Shown here piece after piece: positions 61,001 to 64,000 of a DNA stretch of 64,000 bases. The stretch covers positions 22,608 to 86,607 of the forward strand of contig JAJKFJ010021349.1 in the NCBI GenBank assembly GCA_027382625.1, given 5' to 3'. Positions within the stretch are counted from its first letter, which is position 1, and each line of letters begins with the position of its first letter. Under the pieces are notes generated by a model that was not told where the DNA came from, did not search any database, and saw only the letters and a list, made by a program, of their open reading frames with translations. The position numbers were made by a program, and so were the translations under genes. The DNA comes from Tetmemena sp. SeJ-2015. Lineage: Eukaryota > Ciliophora > Spirotrichea > Sporadotrichida > Oxytrichidae.

Positions 61001-62463
61001 CAGTTTCAATATGGTTCTCAAGGCTGCACTTAATTCATCAATGAACTATTTATGGGGATTGGTCCACGCCCTTCAGGTCTTCAGTTACTTGATGTATCAA
61101 AATATCAACTTCCCAATCAATGTCTAACTCTTCACTCTTAAAATTACTTTCACTTAAAATTAGTAATCAATTTATTTTTACTCAATATTTCAAGGTGGCC
61201 TCCGGAGACATGGATGAGTTTTATTAATATTTACATGAGATAAATCACTACATACCAAATGTGGCAAACTTTATTATAGACTAAGACAAAATTGAATCGC
61301 CAGCAGATGTAAAGTTGCATGATAAATTCAAGTAAGATGGCATATCCCCATACTTCTTAATAGCCTATGGTGATAAGCTCACAATCTGGGTTTTCGCACT
61401 TATGATCATACTGCCAACTGTTCTGCTTATGAATAAATTGTGCAAGAAAATCAAACTCTGGGAAGATGTCAAGAGCTCATTCTTAATTTAATCTCATAAC
61501 TTATTCTTCTTTAACTCTCCATTGAGAGGATTAGTGGAGCAGTATATAGATAATATAATTTTCAATTTATAATGAGTAGTACCTAGAAATAATCATGCAA
61601 ATCATTTTGAACACACAATTTATAAAGTTCAGTAACAGAGACTAGTCCCTAACCACTCTTGTAGCTTTTGTAGCAGGGTCTCTACTTATACTACTTCCTT
61701 TCATTACAATGAGTTTGATCTATTCCAGTAGAAAGATGGTCGGGAGAGAGCACTGGAGAGCATAATACGGAATGCTTACAGAAGAATGTGATTCAGATAC
61801 TTTACTCTAGCTATACTACTATCTAAAATATTTAATATAAAATGCCCCAAATTTGTAAAATTAATGTCATGACCTTAGATTTCTTAGATTTAGAATACTC
61901 TTATAAAGATTATTTTATCATCTCTCTAAAATGATTTAGAATTTAATGAATTATCCGGTGTTCATGTTTCAAAGATTAATAATTGCGGGAACAATAAATT
62001 AAATAGTTTATGCTTATGACTATCCGCTTCTGTAGTGCGTAATCATTATGGTTTGCAATATTATGATGATCGCGTATCTGACTGCTGTGAAACCTTTTGA
62101 GGAAGAAAATTAGCAAACAGCGACTGTTGTTGATGAAATAGTTATCATGATCTGTGTCTTTTTCTTTGCATAGATCTATGTAAGTAATTTCAATTCATTT
62201 AAATATTTTTTTATAATGTGAATGATGAAAAGTGGTCTTAAGACTACAAGAAAAATATAGGATGGTTAATTATAATGTTTGTCATGTTCAGTGTCCTCAA
62301 AAACTTCGCTATTGTTATTTACTTCGGACTCAAGTAAGCAAGGAAAAGCCTCAGTAAATTTAATTATTTTACTTAATATTTATTAAAGCATTTATTGCTA
62401 CAATTTCTTTTCTTACAAACAATTTAAATGCCAAAATAAATAAATGTGTTATTTAGGACTTGA
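12814..62463 (+). CDS. Giant Cadg / Cys-rich multi-pass membrane protein locus, dispersed MDSs
   Basis: About fifty plus-strand coding islands of 50-800 bp lie in AT-rich DNA from 12814 to the TGA near 62461-62463. The islands use TAA/TAG as Gln. Recurrent modules are: a Cys-starting propeller-like unit (GGTDTDCAQDVQLQWVDV; MDQDNGNLALCGYTYS; GMDMDSEGNNFIFCGRSS), blades with D-G-x-I-x-W patterns, cadherin-like (Cadg/He_PIG) domains (FDFNKSQIFKNPEGVPFTMY), furin-like Cys repeats, a DUF4215-type repeat and a membrane C-terminus. This order is typical of very large ciliate surface or adhesion proteins. Short IESs with pointers are proven at the 3' end; the long gaps hold MITEs and are inferred to be germline-limited DNA. 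Whether this is one gene or tandem relatives, and whether the order is scrambled, is not resolved. The start codon is not identified. Confidence 0.55.
13557..13815 (+). CDS. Island 2: repeat-protein segment
   Basis: Reads APTISIQSIAVTSQFSYTAA, then after a frame change TSDGTQTKELSLDSLLLNSG. Likely an MDS pair with a small insert near 13685. Confidence 0.5.
14275..14480 (+). CDS. Island 3: propeller blade
   Basis: D-A-S-T-R-K-Y-A-I-Q-K-I-S-K-A-D-G-T-I-T pattern followed by NESSWYTAYKQY, typical of SBBP-like blades. A further possible piece lies at 14150-14200. Confidence 0.55.
14631..15055 (+). CDS. Islands 4-5: propeller segments
   Basis: SSDSFAYVSMQVQSGTGNW (14640-14700) and, after an insert, VDYFTGAANKKLYLDHGG, WSGNYGWMHFFLFEQ and DTLLIGDSSIMNTTIAPVA in different frames. 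Small inserts or errors separate them. Confidence 0.5.
15688..15823 (+). CDS. Island 6: cadherin-like segment
   Basis: LTPSATPLYTPISETSASTY and STMSFTLTSSLPYTLRGI, Ser/Thr/Pro-rich beta pattern like the boundary of a Cadg domain. Ends at TGA just after 15820 in AT-rich DNA. Confidence 0.5.
16345..16556 (+). CDS. Island 7: extracellular repeat segment
   Basis: NPEVVPHNFGQTDLRNRSVS, VSDCTGKTYAITAVQYGNG and INLDSYSSTIYF in one frame. Beta-rich; family not named with confidence. Confidence 0.55.
16857..16962 (+). CDS. Island 8: cadherin-like segment
   Basis: TATDDKQLYTLDNSFSMLVN and TPTGPKNVNFLIR in one frame. GC content is above the flanks. Confidence 0.5.
17470..18900. other. AT-rich gap
   Basis: No convincing coding island. 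Weak candidates near 17375-17440 and 18090-18170 were not accepted. Probably germline-limited DNA. Confidence 0.5.
18905..19032 (+). CDS. Island 9: propeller blade
   Basis: GNILTAGQAKNIPYGMGSSL then FYERLPCSQRLTWSL in one frame, with G-N-I-L-x-A-G typical of blade cores. Confidence 0.5.
19897..19980 (+). CDS. Island 10: short coding segment
   Basis: FPNEQPVQIQEVEPQLKYTL followed by TAQILT, with four Q codons as TAA/TAG. About 0.9 kb of AT-rich DNA precedes it (19035-19895) with nothing recognised. Confidence 0.4.
19985..22045. other. AT-rich gap
   Basis: Two kilobases of A/T-dominated DNA, no island or element boundary seen. Confidence 0.6.
22048..22206 (+). CDS. Island 11: repeat-protein segment
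   Basis: YDDTTNTPIYNKFYNYNSMT then SDPVAGVFWMFRWQQASKV in one open frame. GC content clearly above flanks. Confidence 0.55.
22265..22360. mobile_element. Diverged fragment of MITE family A
   Basis: Words AATAATAAATGGGGAGTTG, AACTTCGT and TTAATATGAGTTC are in the same order as in the other family A copies, but the ends are not recognisable. Confidence 0.5.
22783..22905 (+). CDS. Island 12: propeller-like segment
   Basis: VPTVYNSANDVVHLYTLDRN then TLQVLNTL in one frame. Confidence 0.45.
23404..23668 (+). CDS. Islands 13-14: cadherin-like and blade pieces
   Basis: WITLPSSFDMTSLSISVDD then TPAKF (23404-23484), and GTYNLVYQRIWTGNGQSTFY (23600-23668), separated by AT-rich sequence. Confidence 0.45.
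23928..24087 (+). CDS. Island 15: Cys-containing module
   Basis: ASTGCASDALFSGFSAYLGS, PGFTAKGHLIFRGTKEDNCF and DMFETAPTNS in one frame. A minus-strand frame over the same DNA is a shadow. A short further piece (VNISSASSPPSSINAF) lies at 24182-24245. Confidence 0.55.
24250..25260. other. AT-rich gap
   Basis: Nothing recognised; very low GC. Confidence 0.55.
25263..25383 (+). CDS. Island 17: propeller segment
   Basis: VGYSAQTYPYANDAMLRSYT then AATDIPGYMKRYPIGSEGF in one frame. Confidence 0.5.
26150..26442 (+). CDS. Island 18: Cadg-like domain segment
   Basis: One frame: RGVAGAESLISPYTGVNCQD, RTVSVKILNGINGTQTLTAD, SPTQMSFKQDKYTQFWPEY, then IKIHYKNDEQFVVFINILTS. Beta-sandwich pattern of extracellular repeats. 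Confidence 0.6.
26445..27705. other. AT-rich gap
   Basis: Only a weak coding-like patch at 26640-26740; otherwise nothing seen. Confidence 0.5.
27710..28002 (+). CDS. Island 19: propeller module
   Basis: SKYMNLSTCGQSPFPMSLGA, NSAIYVQTIVGKINQST, then in a second frame DYSMYLSLFNLAGQIATSVS, NNYDGDRDAIVCKISATG and AVLWFNQLN. SBBP-like blade with D-A-I-V-x-K. A small insert or error near 27838 changes the frame. Confidence 0.6.
28165..28315 (+). CDS. Island 20: propeller blade
   Basis: DIIYALTEVEGYVYAGLTNQ then SPYSAMNTVVTKFTYN in one frame, a typical Y-x-x-G blade. Confidence 0.55.
28320..29920. other. AT-rich gap with a TA dinucleotide run
   Basis: Contains (TA)n near 28639-28651. Otherwise nothing recognised. 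Confidence 0.55.
29923..29985 (+). CDS. Island 21: short coding segment
   Basis: YTPDGTNTPNMGQSYFDQV in one frame between AT-rich flanks. Confidence 0.4.
30515..30620 (+). CDS. Island 22: propeller blade
   Basis: VAVSVNQKEYYLMKINATSG then AQVWARRLS, the K-I-x-x-x-x-G-x-x-x-W pattern of SBBP-like blades. Confidence 0.55.
30625..31500. other. AT-rich gap
   Basis: Nothing recognised. Confidence 0.55.
31503..31605 (+). CDS. Island 23: propeller blade
   Basis: AAVSSPRVQVNNFTKYVYAA then VSTSGGLIPRII in one frame. Confidence 0.5.
31920..32215 (+). CDS. Islands 24-25: propeller blades
   Basis: NLVIGCFNKNGIVIVR (31920-31971), an AT-rich insert starting GTAAG, then FTQDGSYQSFDLASNQENYI and KFICYHKNGNMVVFGRSNSF. 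The insert could be an intron or an IES. Confidence 0.5.
32220..33855. other. AT-rich gap
   Basis: Nothing recognised over 1.6 kb. Confidence 0.55.
33860..34650 (+). CDS. Island 26: longest uninterrupted segment, Cadg-like
   Basis: No TGA for about 800 bp in one frame: YGSTTYTFPSAQIFFTNVPI, ATQADALTRSRMLHTYNTII, FSRGIEVVAGQMLTLNLDA, TNCQGDLMTPTAIKDETKA, FKLTYNDYLCCFNPSLDYS and YIYAVPSVRWMYVTVSLNTS. Cadherin-like beta domains. Short AT-rich stretches inside may be in-frame IESs. Confidence 0.6.
35035..35400 (+). CDS. Island 27: second copy of the propeller-start module
   Basis: ESNTYSADVMLQVIIYPNTR, LPDEVCSDYTQKYPKVFGGG, GGDFTVLGAEMDQDNGNLAL then CGYTYSFLQ. Same layout as island 1 and 46815-47060: Cys, then G-G, then M-D-x-x-x-G-N, then C/S-G-x-x-x-S. 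Confidence 0.6.
35620..35812 (+). CDS. Island 28: propeller blades
   Basis: NGMLVWGYSGVSLDSTKPSS, RFIECGIGGSQNGVYGMFEV then ETSDLTISIL in one frame. Confidence 0.55.
36452..36863. mobile_element. MITE family A, copy 2
   Basis: 412 bp flanked by TA (36450-36451, 36864-36865). Begins TAGTTGGAATTTTAATTAAA and ends AAATTCTCAGCTA. About 80 bp longer than copy 1. The 64-codon frame inside is incidental. Confidence 0.85.
36866..39235. other. AT-rich gap
   Basis: A GC-richer patch at 36920-37260 has no recognisable protein. A TA-rich run lies at 37333-37360. Nothing else seen. Confidence 0.5.
39245..39840 (+). other. GC-richer island, unidentified
   Basis: About 600 bp stand out from the AT-rich flanks. 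The plus frame at 39353-39607 contains RFWLKSPRKFMKGCKKIVD and ILFLLSHCMILHNVICRRN; the last is faintly like the Cys-x-x-L-H-N end of PIF/Harbinger DDE domains, too weak to name. Another frame reads through 39250-39490 with TAG as Gln. Could be an unrelated MDS or a transposon relic. Confidence 0.35.
39850..40620. other. AT-rich gap
   Basis: A possible coding patch at 40450-40520 (IATYNQIKGQNSLIQAAF); otherwise nothing. Confidence 0.45.
40625..40705 (+). CDS. Island 29: short coding segment
   Basis: YKTTGLAVANASFSLGTSDF in one frame, cadherin-like composition. Confidence 0.4.
40710..41815. other. AT-rich gap
   Basis: Nothing recognised. Confidence 0.55.
41818..42050 (+). CDS. Island 30: cadherin-like segment
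   Basis: IKINVPSLNSTLGRKMSFLD, an insert with a frame change, then IANDTTYVYAFQHETATPTS. Confidence 0.45.
42055..43510. other. AT-rich gap
   Basis: Nothing recognised. Confidence 0.55.
43513..44008. mobile_element. MITE family B with 41-bp terminal inverted repeats
   Basis: Flanked by TA (43511-43512, 44009-44010). The left arm starting TTATGGCTCAAATACGAATA (43513-43553) is repeated inverted at 43968-44008 with one mismatch. Only 496 bp long. The plus frame from 43515 (MAQIRILYRRLRETNSKRK) starts inside the left arm and resembles no transposase I know. Confidence 0.82.
44015..45225. other. AT-rich gap
   Basis: Nothing recognised. Confidence 0.55.
45228..45640 (+). CDS. Islands 31-32: propeller blades
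   Basis: SSSTFSPGYNSALTTFIINT and YYPLSPDFTLLARKPA (45228-45345), then RGLSPGFTEANSNVFEKSGL (45560-45620), separated by a frame change and AT-rich sequence. Confidence 0.5.
45988..46401. mobile_element. MITE family A, copy 3
   Basis: Left end TAGTTGAGAATTTTATTAAA after TA (45986-45987); right end AAATTCTCAGCTTTA, slightly diverged. Interior matches copies 1, 2 and 4. It separates coding islands 32 and 33. Confidence 0.85.
46450..46775 (+). CDS. Island 33: Cadg-like domain
   Basis: DAEYLNCNYQGPIFIYDLLS, then in another frame ATYYLSYTFDWPTDCFNSQL, FSWSVDTYSTKPSFLTFTNT and, after a 23-bp IES, LPDTPDIGSYVVRITFALQD, the P-D-x-G-x-Y-x-V end strand of cadherin-like domains. Confidence 0.65.
46692..46714. 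other. IES, pointer ATGT, 23 bp
   Basis: ATGT at 46692-46695 and 46715-46718 around a purine/A-rich insert. Excision joins SSSTLTM to LPDTPDIGSY in frame, showing that the giant locus is also cut by ordinary IESs. Confidence 0.75.
46815..47060 (+). CDS. Island 34: third copy of the propeller-start module
   Basis: KPSIKTHKTFVVEVYPETSY, GQIPIACPSLIYLTTFYKGS, DWQGMDMDSEGNNFIFCGR and SSDSDYTKTTT in one frame. Confidence 0.6.
47268..47420 (+). CDS. Island 35: propeller blade
   Basis: GFLQSTTIGLNLNFLLTIQT then TTYAGRCYSYYGYNGFIISI in one frame. Confidence 0.5.
47425..48440. other. AT-rich gap
   Basis: Nothing recognised; a short G/C patch (48250-48330) has no matching island. Confidence 0.5.
48440..49265. 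other. Homopolymer-distorted tract, probable assembly noise
   Basis: Nearly all sequence is runs of A, T, C or G of 4-10 bases (for example GGGGGCCCCC near 48877). This differs from the ordinary AT-rich flanks and resembles uncorrected read sequence. Confidence 0.6.
49272..49335 (+). CDS. Island 36: short blade
   Basis: DDYKIDKTTGDQYFTGSVYI in one frame. Confidence 0.4.
50120..51115. other. Homopolymer-distorted tracts with one short island
   Basis: Distorted runs at 50120-50440 and 50870-51110. Between them 50460-50525 encodes HAGTLGISQTDGSIEWSKM, a clear SBBP-like blade. 49340-50120 holds nothing recognised. Confidence 0.5.
51300..51575. other. Homopolymer-distorted tract
   Basis: Runs such as CCCCCCCCC near 51476 and long T and A runs; no coding seen. 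Confidence 0.5.
51975..52033 (+). CDS. Island 38: short segment
   Basis: ISVTPPQTYEVGYPLLQ in one frame. Confidence 0.35.
52161..52561. mobile_element. MITE family A, copy 4, opposite orientation
   Basis: 401 bp flanked by TA (52159-52160, 52562-52563). Starts TAGCTGAGAATTTAATAAAA and ends AATTAAAATTCTACTA, the reverse of copies 1-3. Confidence 0.83.
52845..52975 (+). CDS. Island 39: propeller blade
   Basis: LWIFQVYYSATGTQGSEIYV then IKINPSSGALVARIELSV in one frame, a canonical blade. Confidence 0.6.
53262..53779 (+). CDS. Unidentified ORF, about 170 codons
   Basis: With TAG/TAA as Gln one frame stays open from 53262 to TGA 53777-53779: MVCSSSLQDIFSVEKSSQQH, NQGVAAFQEVARLLYSILLK, DCFRKFSLSAFPPYTKFLKT, then QRSLLRYYVITNKQFEKLLL. 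Composition is not that of the Cadg/propeller islands. No TIRs seen around it. It may be a germline-limited gene or an MDS of an unrelated gene. Confidence 0.4.
53815..53970 (+). CDS. Island 40: propeller/cadherin segment
   Basis: NSQSLLGSSSQADTLILAST, KYYETQIFFFSTSTNTLSVK in one frame. Confidence 0.45.
54430..54760 (-). other. Possible minus-strand coding segment
   Basis: Minus-strand frames use TAA/TAG as Gln: IEVSISQLFAQVRQNINHTI and, after a shift, NKLTQEFKIQTKAEDDIQCK. Charged, helical, unlike the surrounding plus-strand islands. No homology recognised. The rest of 53975-55085 is AT-rich with nothing seen. Confidence 0.3.
55425..55580 (+). CDS. Island 43: propeller blade
   Basis: NGYTYGFSKFGQAYQGGSNN then QGFLQVQ, followed by another frame (DYSGPNWEQNPCTA). 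Nearby patches at 55090-55180 and 55250-55320 are possible but weak. Confidence 0.4.
55770..55992 (+). CDS. Island 44: propeller blade
   Basis: NNDFVIGYWKDVNNLIVFNL, AAFKIKAGAVSPKTFYRFFT, NLENITIYPMNNTGINTKAI, ending SSCSYW before TGA. Confidence 0.55.
56950..57640 (+). CDS. Islands 45-46: cadherin-like segments
   Basis: TIPGGFSVSKYGQSIKTL (56950-57005) and MPLVPFQQCSGLKINYSLKF then INGSSVSIGNLFSLDLKP (57530-57640). The 500 bp between them are AT-rich with nothing seen. Confidence 0.45.
57640..58250. other. Homopolymer-distorted tract
   Basis: Dense 4-8 base runs of all four bases interrupt a Cadg-coding area. Similar sequence resumes at 58385-58665. Confidence 0.5.
58265..58380 (+). CDS. 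Island 47: Cadg domain C-terminal strands
   Basis: QQFYIQVSVWDSFNVGTPDL then YNISLNVIPNPP: D-x-F-x-x-G-T-P-x-L-Y-x-I/L is the closing pattern of a cadherin-like domain. Confidence 0.6.
58825..59400 (+). CDS. Island 48: complete Cadg-type domain
   Basis: Plus frame: NNTLYDSATLGTWLFWNSPS, then DNAQGGNHSISYMLTDQITQ, YGINFNWFYFDFNKSQIFKN, PEGVPFTMYFRLEGSSTLPF, FISKNFSNGTLGGFALEK and, after a frame change near 59285, DSDVGSYQLECVGIDDASWE. This has the features of dystroglycan-type cadherin-like domains: F-x-D-x-x-x-x-P-E-G, L-P-F-F-I, G-T-L-x-G and D-V-G-S-Y. Confidence 0.7.
59401..59435 (+). other. Spliceosomal intron, 35 nt
   Basis: Begins GTAAGT and ends TTTTAG. Removal joins KIIDNFLWLLN to HAFSKINLSYFKCQNCWDES in frame, linking the Cadg domain to the Cys-rich region. 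No pointer repeat is needed. Confidence 0.7.
59436..60110 (+). CDS. Furin-like / growth-factor-receptor-type Cys-rich repeats
   Basis: Regular Cys-x-x-Cys spacing: CQNCWDESYNTCLICKNG, CVGTCPSSYFADSVANICLN, CPYQCQKCTGSLPESQCQSC, CPIGYYGDKSDQTCKPCHQR, CNSCFGPTSKQCFNCTE, then CITPICNDGQYFKWN and CVPCNERCK. Extracellular, disulphide-rich. Two IESs interrupt it (59819, 59921). Confidence 0.8.
59819..59862. other. IES, pointer AAAGT, 44 bp
   Basis: AAAGT at 59819-59823 and 59863-59867. Excision joins CNSCFGPTSK to QCFNCTETYVYNE in frame. Confidence 0.85.
59921..59951. other. IES, pointer AAAG, 31 bp
   Basis: AAAG at 59921-59924 and 59952-59955. Excision gives NEIGELVKDGYLLVTTSC in frame. Confidence 0.82.
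60180..60440 (+). CDS. DUF4215-type Cys-rich repeat
   Basis: EFECEDICGDGIVIYKKCDD then GNRLSGDGCSNECVIEYGYE and CKIANESC: the C-G-D-G, C-D-D-G-N, D-G-C-S-x-x-C and G-Y-x-C pattern of the DUF4215 (myxococcal Cys-rich) repeat. A one-base shift separates it from an upstream Cys-Thr-Tyr-Cys piece at 60180. Confidence 0.82.
   Translation: MHLLLRDIGSLYNFWFINEEFECEDICGDGIVIYKKCDDGNRLSGDGCSNECVIEYGYECKIANESCREAIPPHFSIVTISNINQV
60560..60795 (+). CDS. Post-Cys-rich extracellular segment
   Basis: TNLKVQISGSQASYGFSWRF, then in another frame VNDNSNPLLPHKDITKFSIV and QQSMDGSEIISLSFIDSSVI. An insert or error lies near 60637. Followed by a distorted homopolymer tract (60795-60965). Confidence 0.55.
60985..61560 (+). 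CDS. Membrane C-terminus, first part
   Basis: FSFNMVLKAALNSSMNYLWG and LVHALQVFSYLMYQNINFPI, then after an insert near 61150-61195 DMDEFYQYLHEINHYIPNVA, a hydrophobic helix LTIWVFALMIILPTVLLMNK and a basic loop. Typical of the conserved multi-pass end of large ciliate surface proteins. Confidence 0.7.
61541..61577. other. IES, pointer AGTA, 37 bp
   Basis: AGTA at 61541-61544 and 61578-61581. Excision joins SPLRGLVEQY to LEIIMQIILNTQFIK and removes an in-frame TGA. Confidence 0.83.
61578..62463 (+). CDS. Membrane C-terminus, last part
   Basis: TM helices LTTLVAFVAGSLLILLPFIT, CVIIMVCNIMMIAYLTAV, VDEIVIMICVFFFAQIYV and NIGWLIIMFVMFSVLKNFAI, ending after YFGLKQARKSLSK. The terminal TGA at 62461-62463 is the first in frame, but the last 40 codons are AT-rich and the true end may be earlier. 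Confidence 0.65.
61822..61924. other. Probable IES, pointer TCTAAAAT, 103 bp
   Basis: TCTAAAAT at 61822-61829 and 61925-61932 brackets the point where coding leaves (LQLYYYLK) and returns (MIQNLMNYPVFMFQRL). The join is one base out of phase, so either a sequence error is present or the boundary differs. Confidence 0.55.
62178..62215. other. IES, pointer ATGT, 38 bp
   Basis: ATGT at 62178-62181 and 62216-62219. Excision gives FAQIYVNDEKWSQDYKKNIG in frame. The insert begins GTAAGT, but its right end is not an AG acceptor in the right phase. Confidence 0.78.
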
Positions 62464-62510
62464 AATATATCTCTTAAGTGTAAAAATAATATTTTCAAAT
62501 ATAAAACTTC

Positions 62511-63319
62511 GGGGGGGGGCCTTTCCTCGTCATCCACTTTTTTCATTAAAATATGAAAAATCCCTGTTTAGCCTAAAATTAGCCAAAAACACCAATTTTT
62601 TAGTCCTAATTCAATTTCAGAAAGCTTATTGCGATCATTCTTTAAATTTTGAAAAAATTTAGAACCTTTTTAAAAAATATTCATTTTTAAAAAATTAAAT
62701 TTTAAAAAAGTGTCAATAACTTGGTAATTAAATTTATTCAAAGTTGTAAATATCTAATGAAAAAAAAAAAAGCCCCTAAAACCCCCTTTTTCACATTTTT
62801 TCAAGTTTTTGTTTTGAAATATCCACTAAAAAGCTAGTCTGAGCTAAAAAAATTATGATTAAATTTTATTTTTAAAAACATTTTTTTTTCTTTGATTGTA
62901 TGATTAAAAATGAAAAAAATTTTATGTATTTAAAATTTCTTCCAAAAAATTCGAATTAATGTCAAAGCCTTAGCTTTTTAAAAAGCTTTAAGCATGTTTA
63001 AAGGAATTTCACCTCATTTATAAATGTTTTTTTGTAGCATTTTATATTTTTCGTAGTTAAATATTATATATATTTTGAAAACATATATTTTTATTCAATT
63101 AAAATAAAATCTTTTTTTTATAAAATTCTTTAAAATACAAAATTTTGTTTGACTGATTCTAAAAAAAAATAAGCTCTATTTTTAATTAAAAAAATTTATC
63201 GGGTAACTTTTTGAAATTGAATTTGGACTAAAAAATTGGAGTTTTTGGCTAATTTTTTGGGTAAACAGGATTTTTCATTTTTCATGAAAAAAGTGGATGA
63301 CGAGGAAAGGCCCCCCCCC
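62511..63319. repeat. Foldback: 109-bp inverted repeat around a 590-bp AT-rich spacer
   Basis: The left arm (62511-62619; core CCTTTCCTCGTCATCCACTT) is repeated inverted at 63212-63319 with high similarity, including AAATTAGCCAAAAAC and CCAATTTTTTAGTCC. The outer ends are G and C runs of nine. No TA flanks and no ORF of note. The spacer and downstream (to 63650) are homopolymer-rich. Confidence 0.7.
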
Positions 63320-63904
63320 AAATTTAAAAATTTTTAAATATATAAAAAAGTTTTTTTAAAAATAAAAAAAAAATGTGGGAGTTTACATTTTATACATTTT
63401 TTGCTTCTCTGTGGGAATATTTACTATTTTTTAAAAATTCGATCCTTTTCCCCTTAATTTAAAAAATTTTTTGTAACAAAATAAATTTAATTAATGGGCT
63501 GGTTTTATTTGAAAGTAAAAAAAATATTTTTTTAAACTAATATTGTAGAAATCAAATGAAAGTAAAATTTTAAAATTAAACGAATTAAATTTTCAATTTT
63601 TAAATTTCCCGGGAAATTTTTTTTGCCCCAAATTTTATATACATACCGCGGTGTTATCAAACTATGATCAACATATTTGACTTATATTCAGATCTCACAT
63701 AATACAAAGTTAGGGCTTTAAATATACCATAATATTGGGGGAAAACAAAAGTTTTTCCCAAGTTATGGAAAAAAAATAAGAGCGATTTCGGAAATAATCA
63801 AAATTATATAATTTTACCCCAAAGCAAAACCCCCAAAAATCTTTTTTTTTGTTTAAGTTTGAAAAAATATCGCTAAATTTCTTGTACTTAGATATATCTA
63901 TGTT

Positions 63905-64000
63905 TAGGCATGCATGGCTTTTGCCCAAGAAGAATAGAGTATTGCATCACACGCGTCATAGCGCAGAGTCTGCAGCCATTTTTTCATGCTCAGCTTCCAG
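63905..64000. CDS. Edge segment of another gene
   Basis: GC content rises abruptly from about 63905. The minus strand reads KLSMKKWLQTLRYDACDAIL then YSSWAKAMHAQ; a plus frame is also open. Likely the first or last MDS of a neighbouring gene; strand and product unknown. Confidence 0.35.

Overview
The window looks like germline (micronuclear) DNA of a hypotrich or other spirotrich ciliate, in the Oxytricha / Stylonychia / Tetmemena range; the species cannot be read from the sequence. Two things show this. In every recognisable gene TAA and TAG fall at many sense positions and read sensibly as glutamine, while TGA is the only stop. Genes are also cut into segments (MDS) by AT-rich inserts (IES) bounded by short direct repeats (pointers); deleting an insert plus one pointer copy restores reading frame and protein homology.

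Layout. (1) 1-7651, plus strand: a gene for a large TRANK1-like superfamily 1 helicase/TPR protein, 5' end outside the window, with about ten short IESs and correct MDS order. (2) 7812-11046: a scrambled DOA1/PLAA gene (WD40 propeller, PFU, PUL; about 700 codons). Its MDSs alternate between a minus-strand arm (9907 down to 7812) and a plus-strand arm (10095 up to 11046), joined by matching pointers of 4-12 bp. MDS 8 is interrupted by a 329-bp TA-flanked MITE that must be removed like an IES. (3) 12020-12606: a TA-flanked element with long terminal inverted repeats enclosing a decayed 14-3-3 remnant. (4) About 12814-62463, plus strand: many short coding islands in very AT-rich DNA. Together they describe one giant, or several tandem, surface proteins with propeller-like repeats, cadherin-like (Cadg-type) domains, furin-like Cys-rich repeats, a DUF4215-type Cys repeat and a multi-pass membrane C-terminus. 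Further MITEs lie in the gaps. (5) 62500-63650: an inverted-repeat (foldback) stretch rich in homopolymers. (6) The last 100 bases begin another GC-richer segment, probably the next gene.

Several tracts (about 48.4-49.3, 50.1-51.1, 51.3-51.6, 57.6-58.7, 60.8-61.0 and 62.5-63.7 kb) consist of abnormal homopolymer runs and are probably poorly corrected assembly. In the giant locus, island boundaries are approximate and the order of MDSs in the macronucleus is not proven. No tRNA, rRNA, CRISPR array or telomeric repeat block was recognised.
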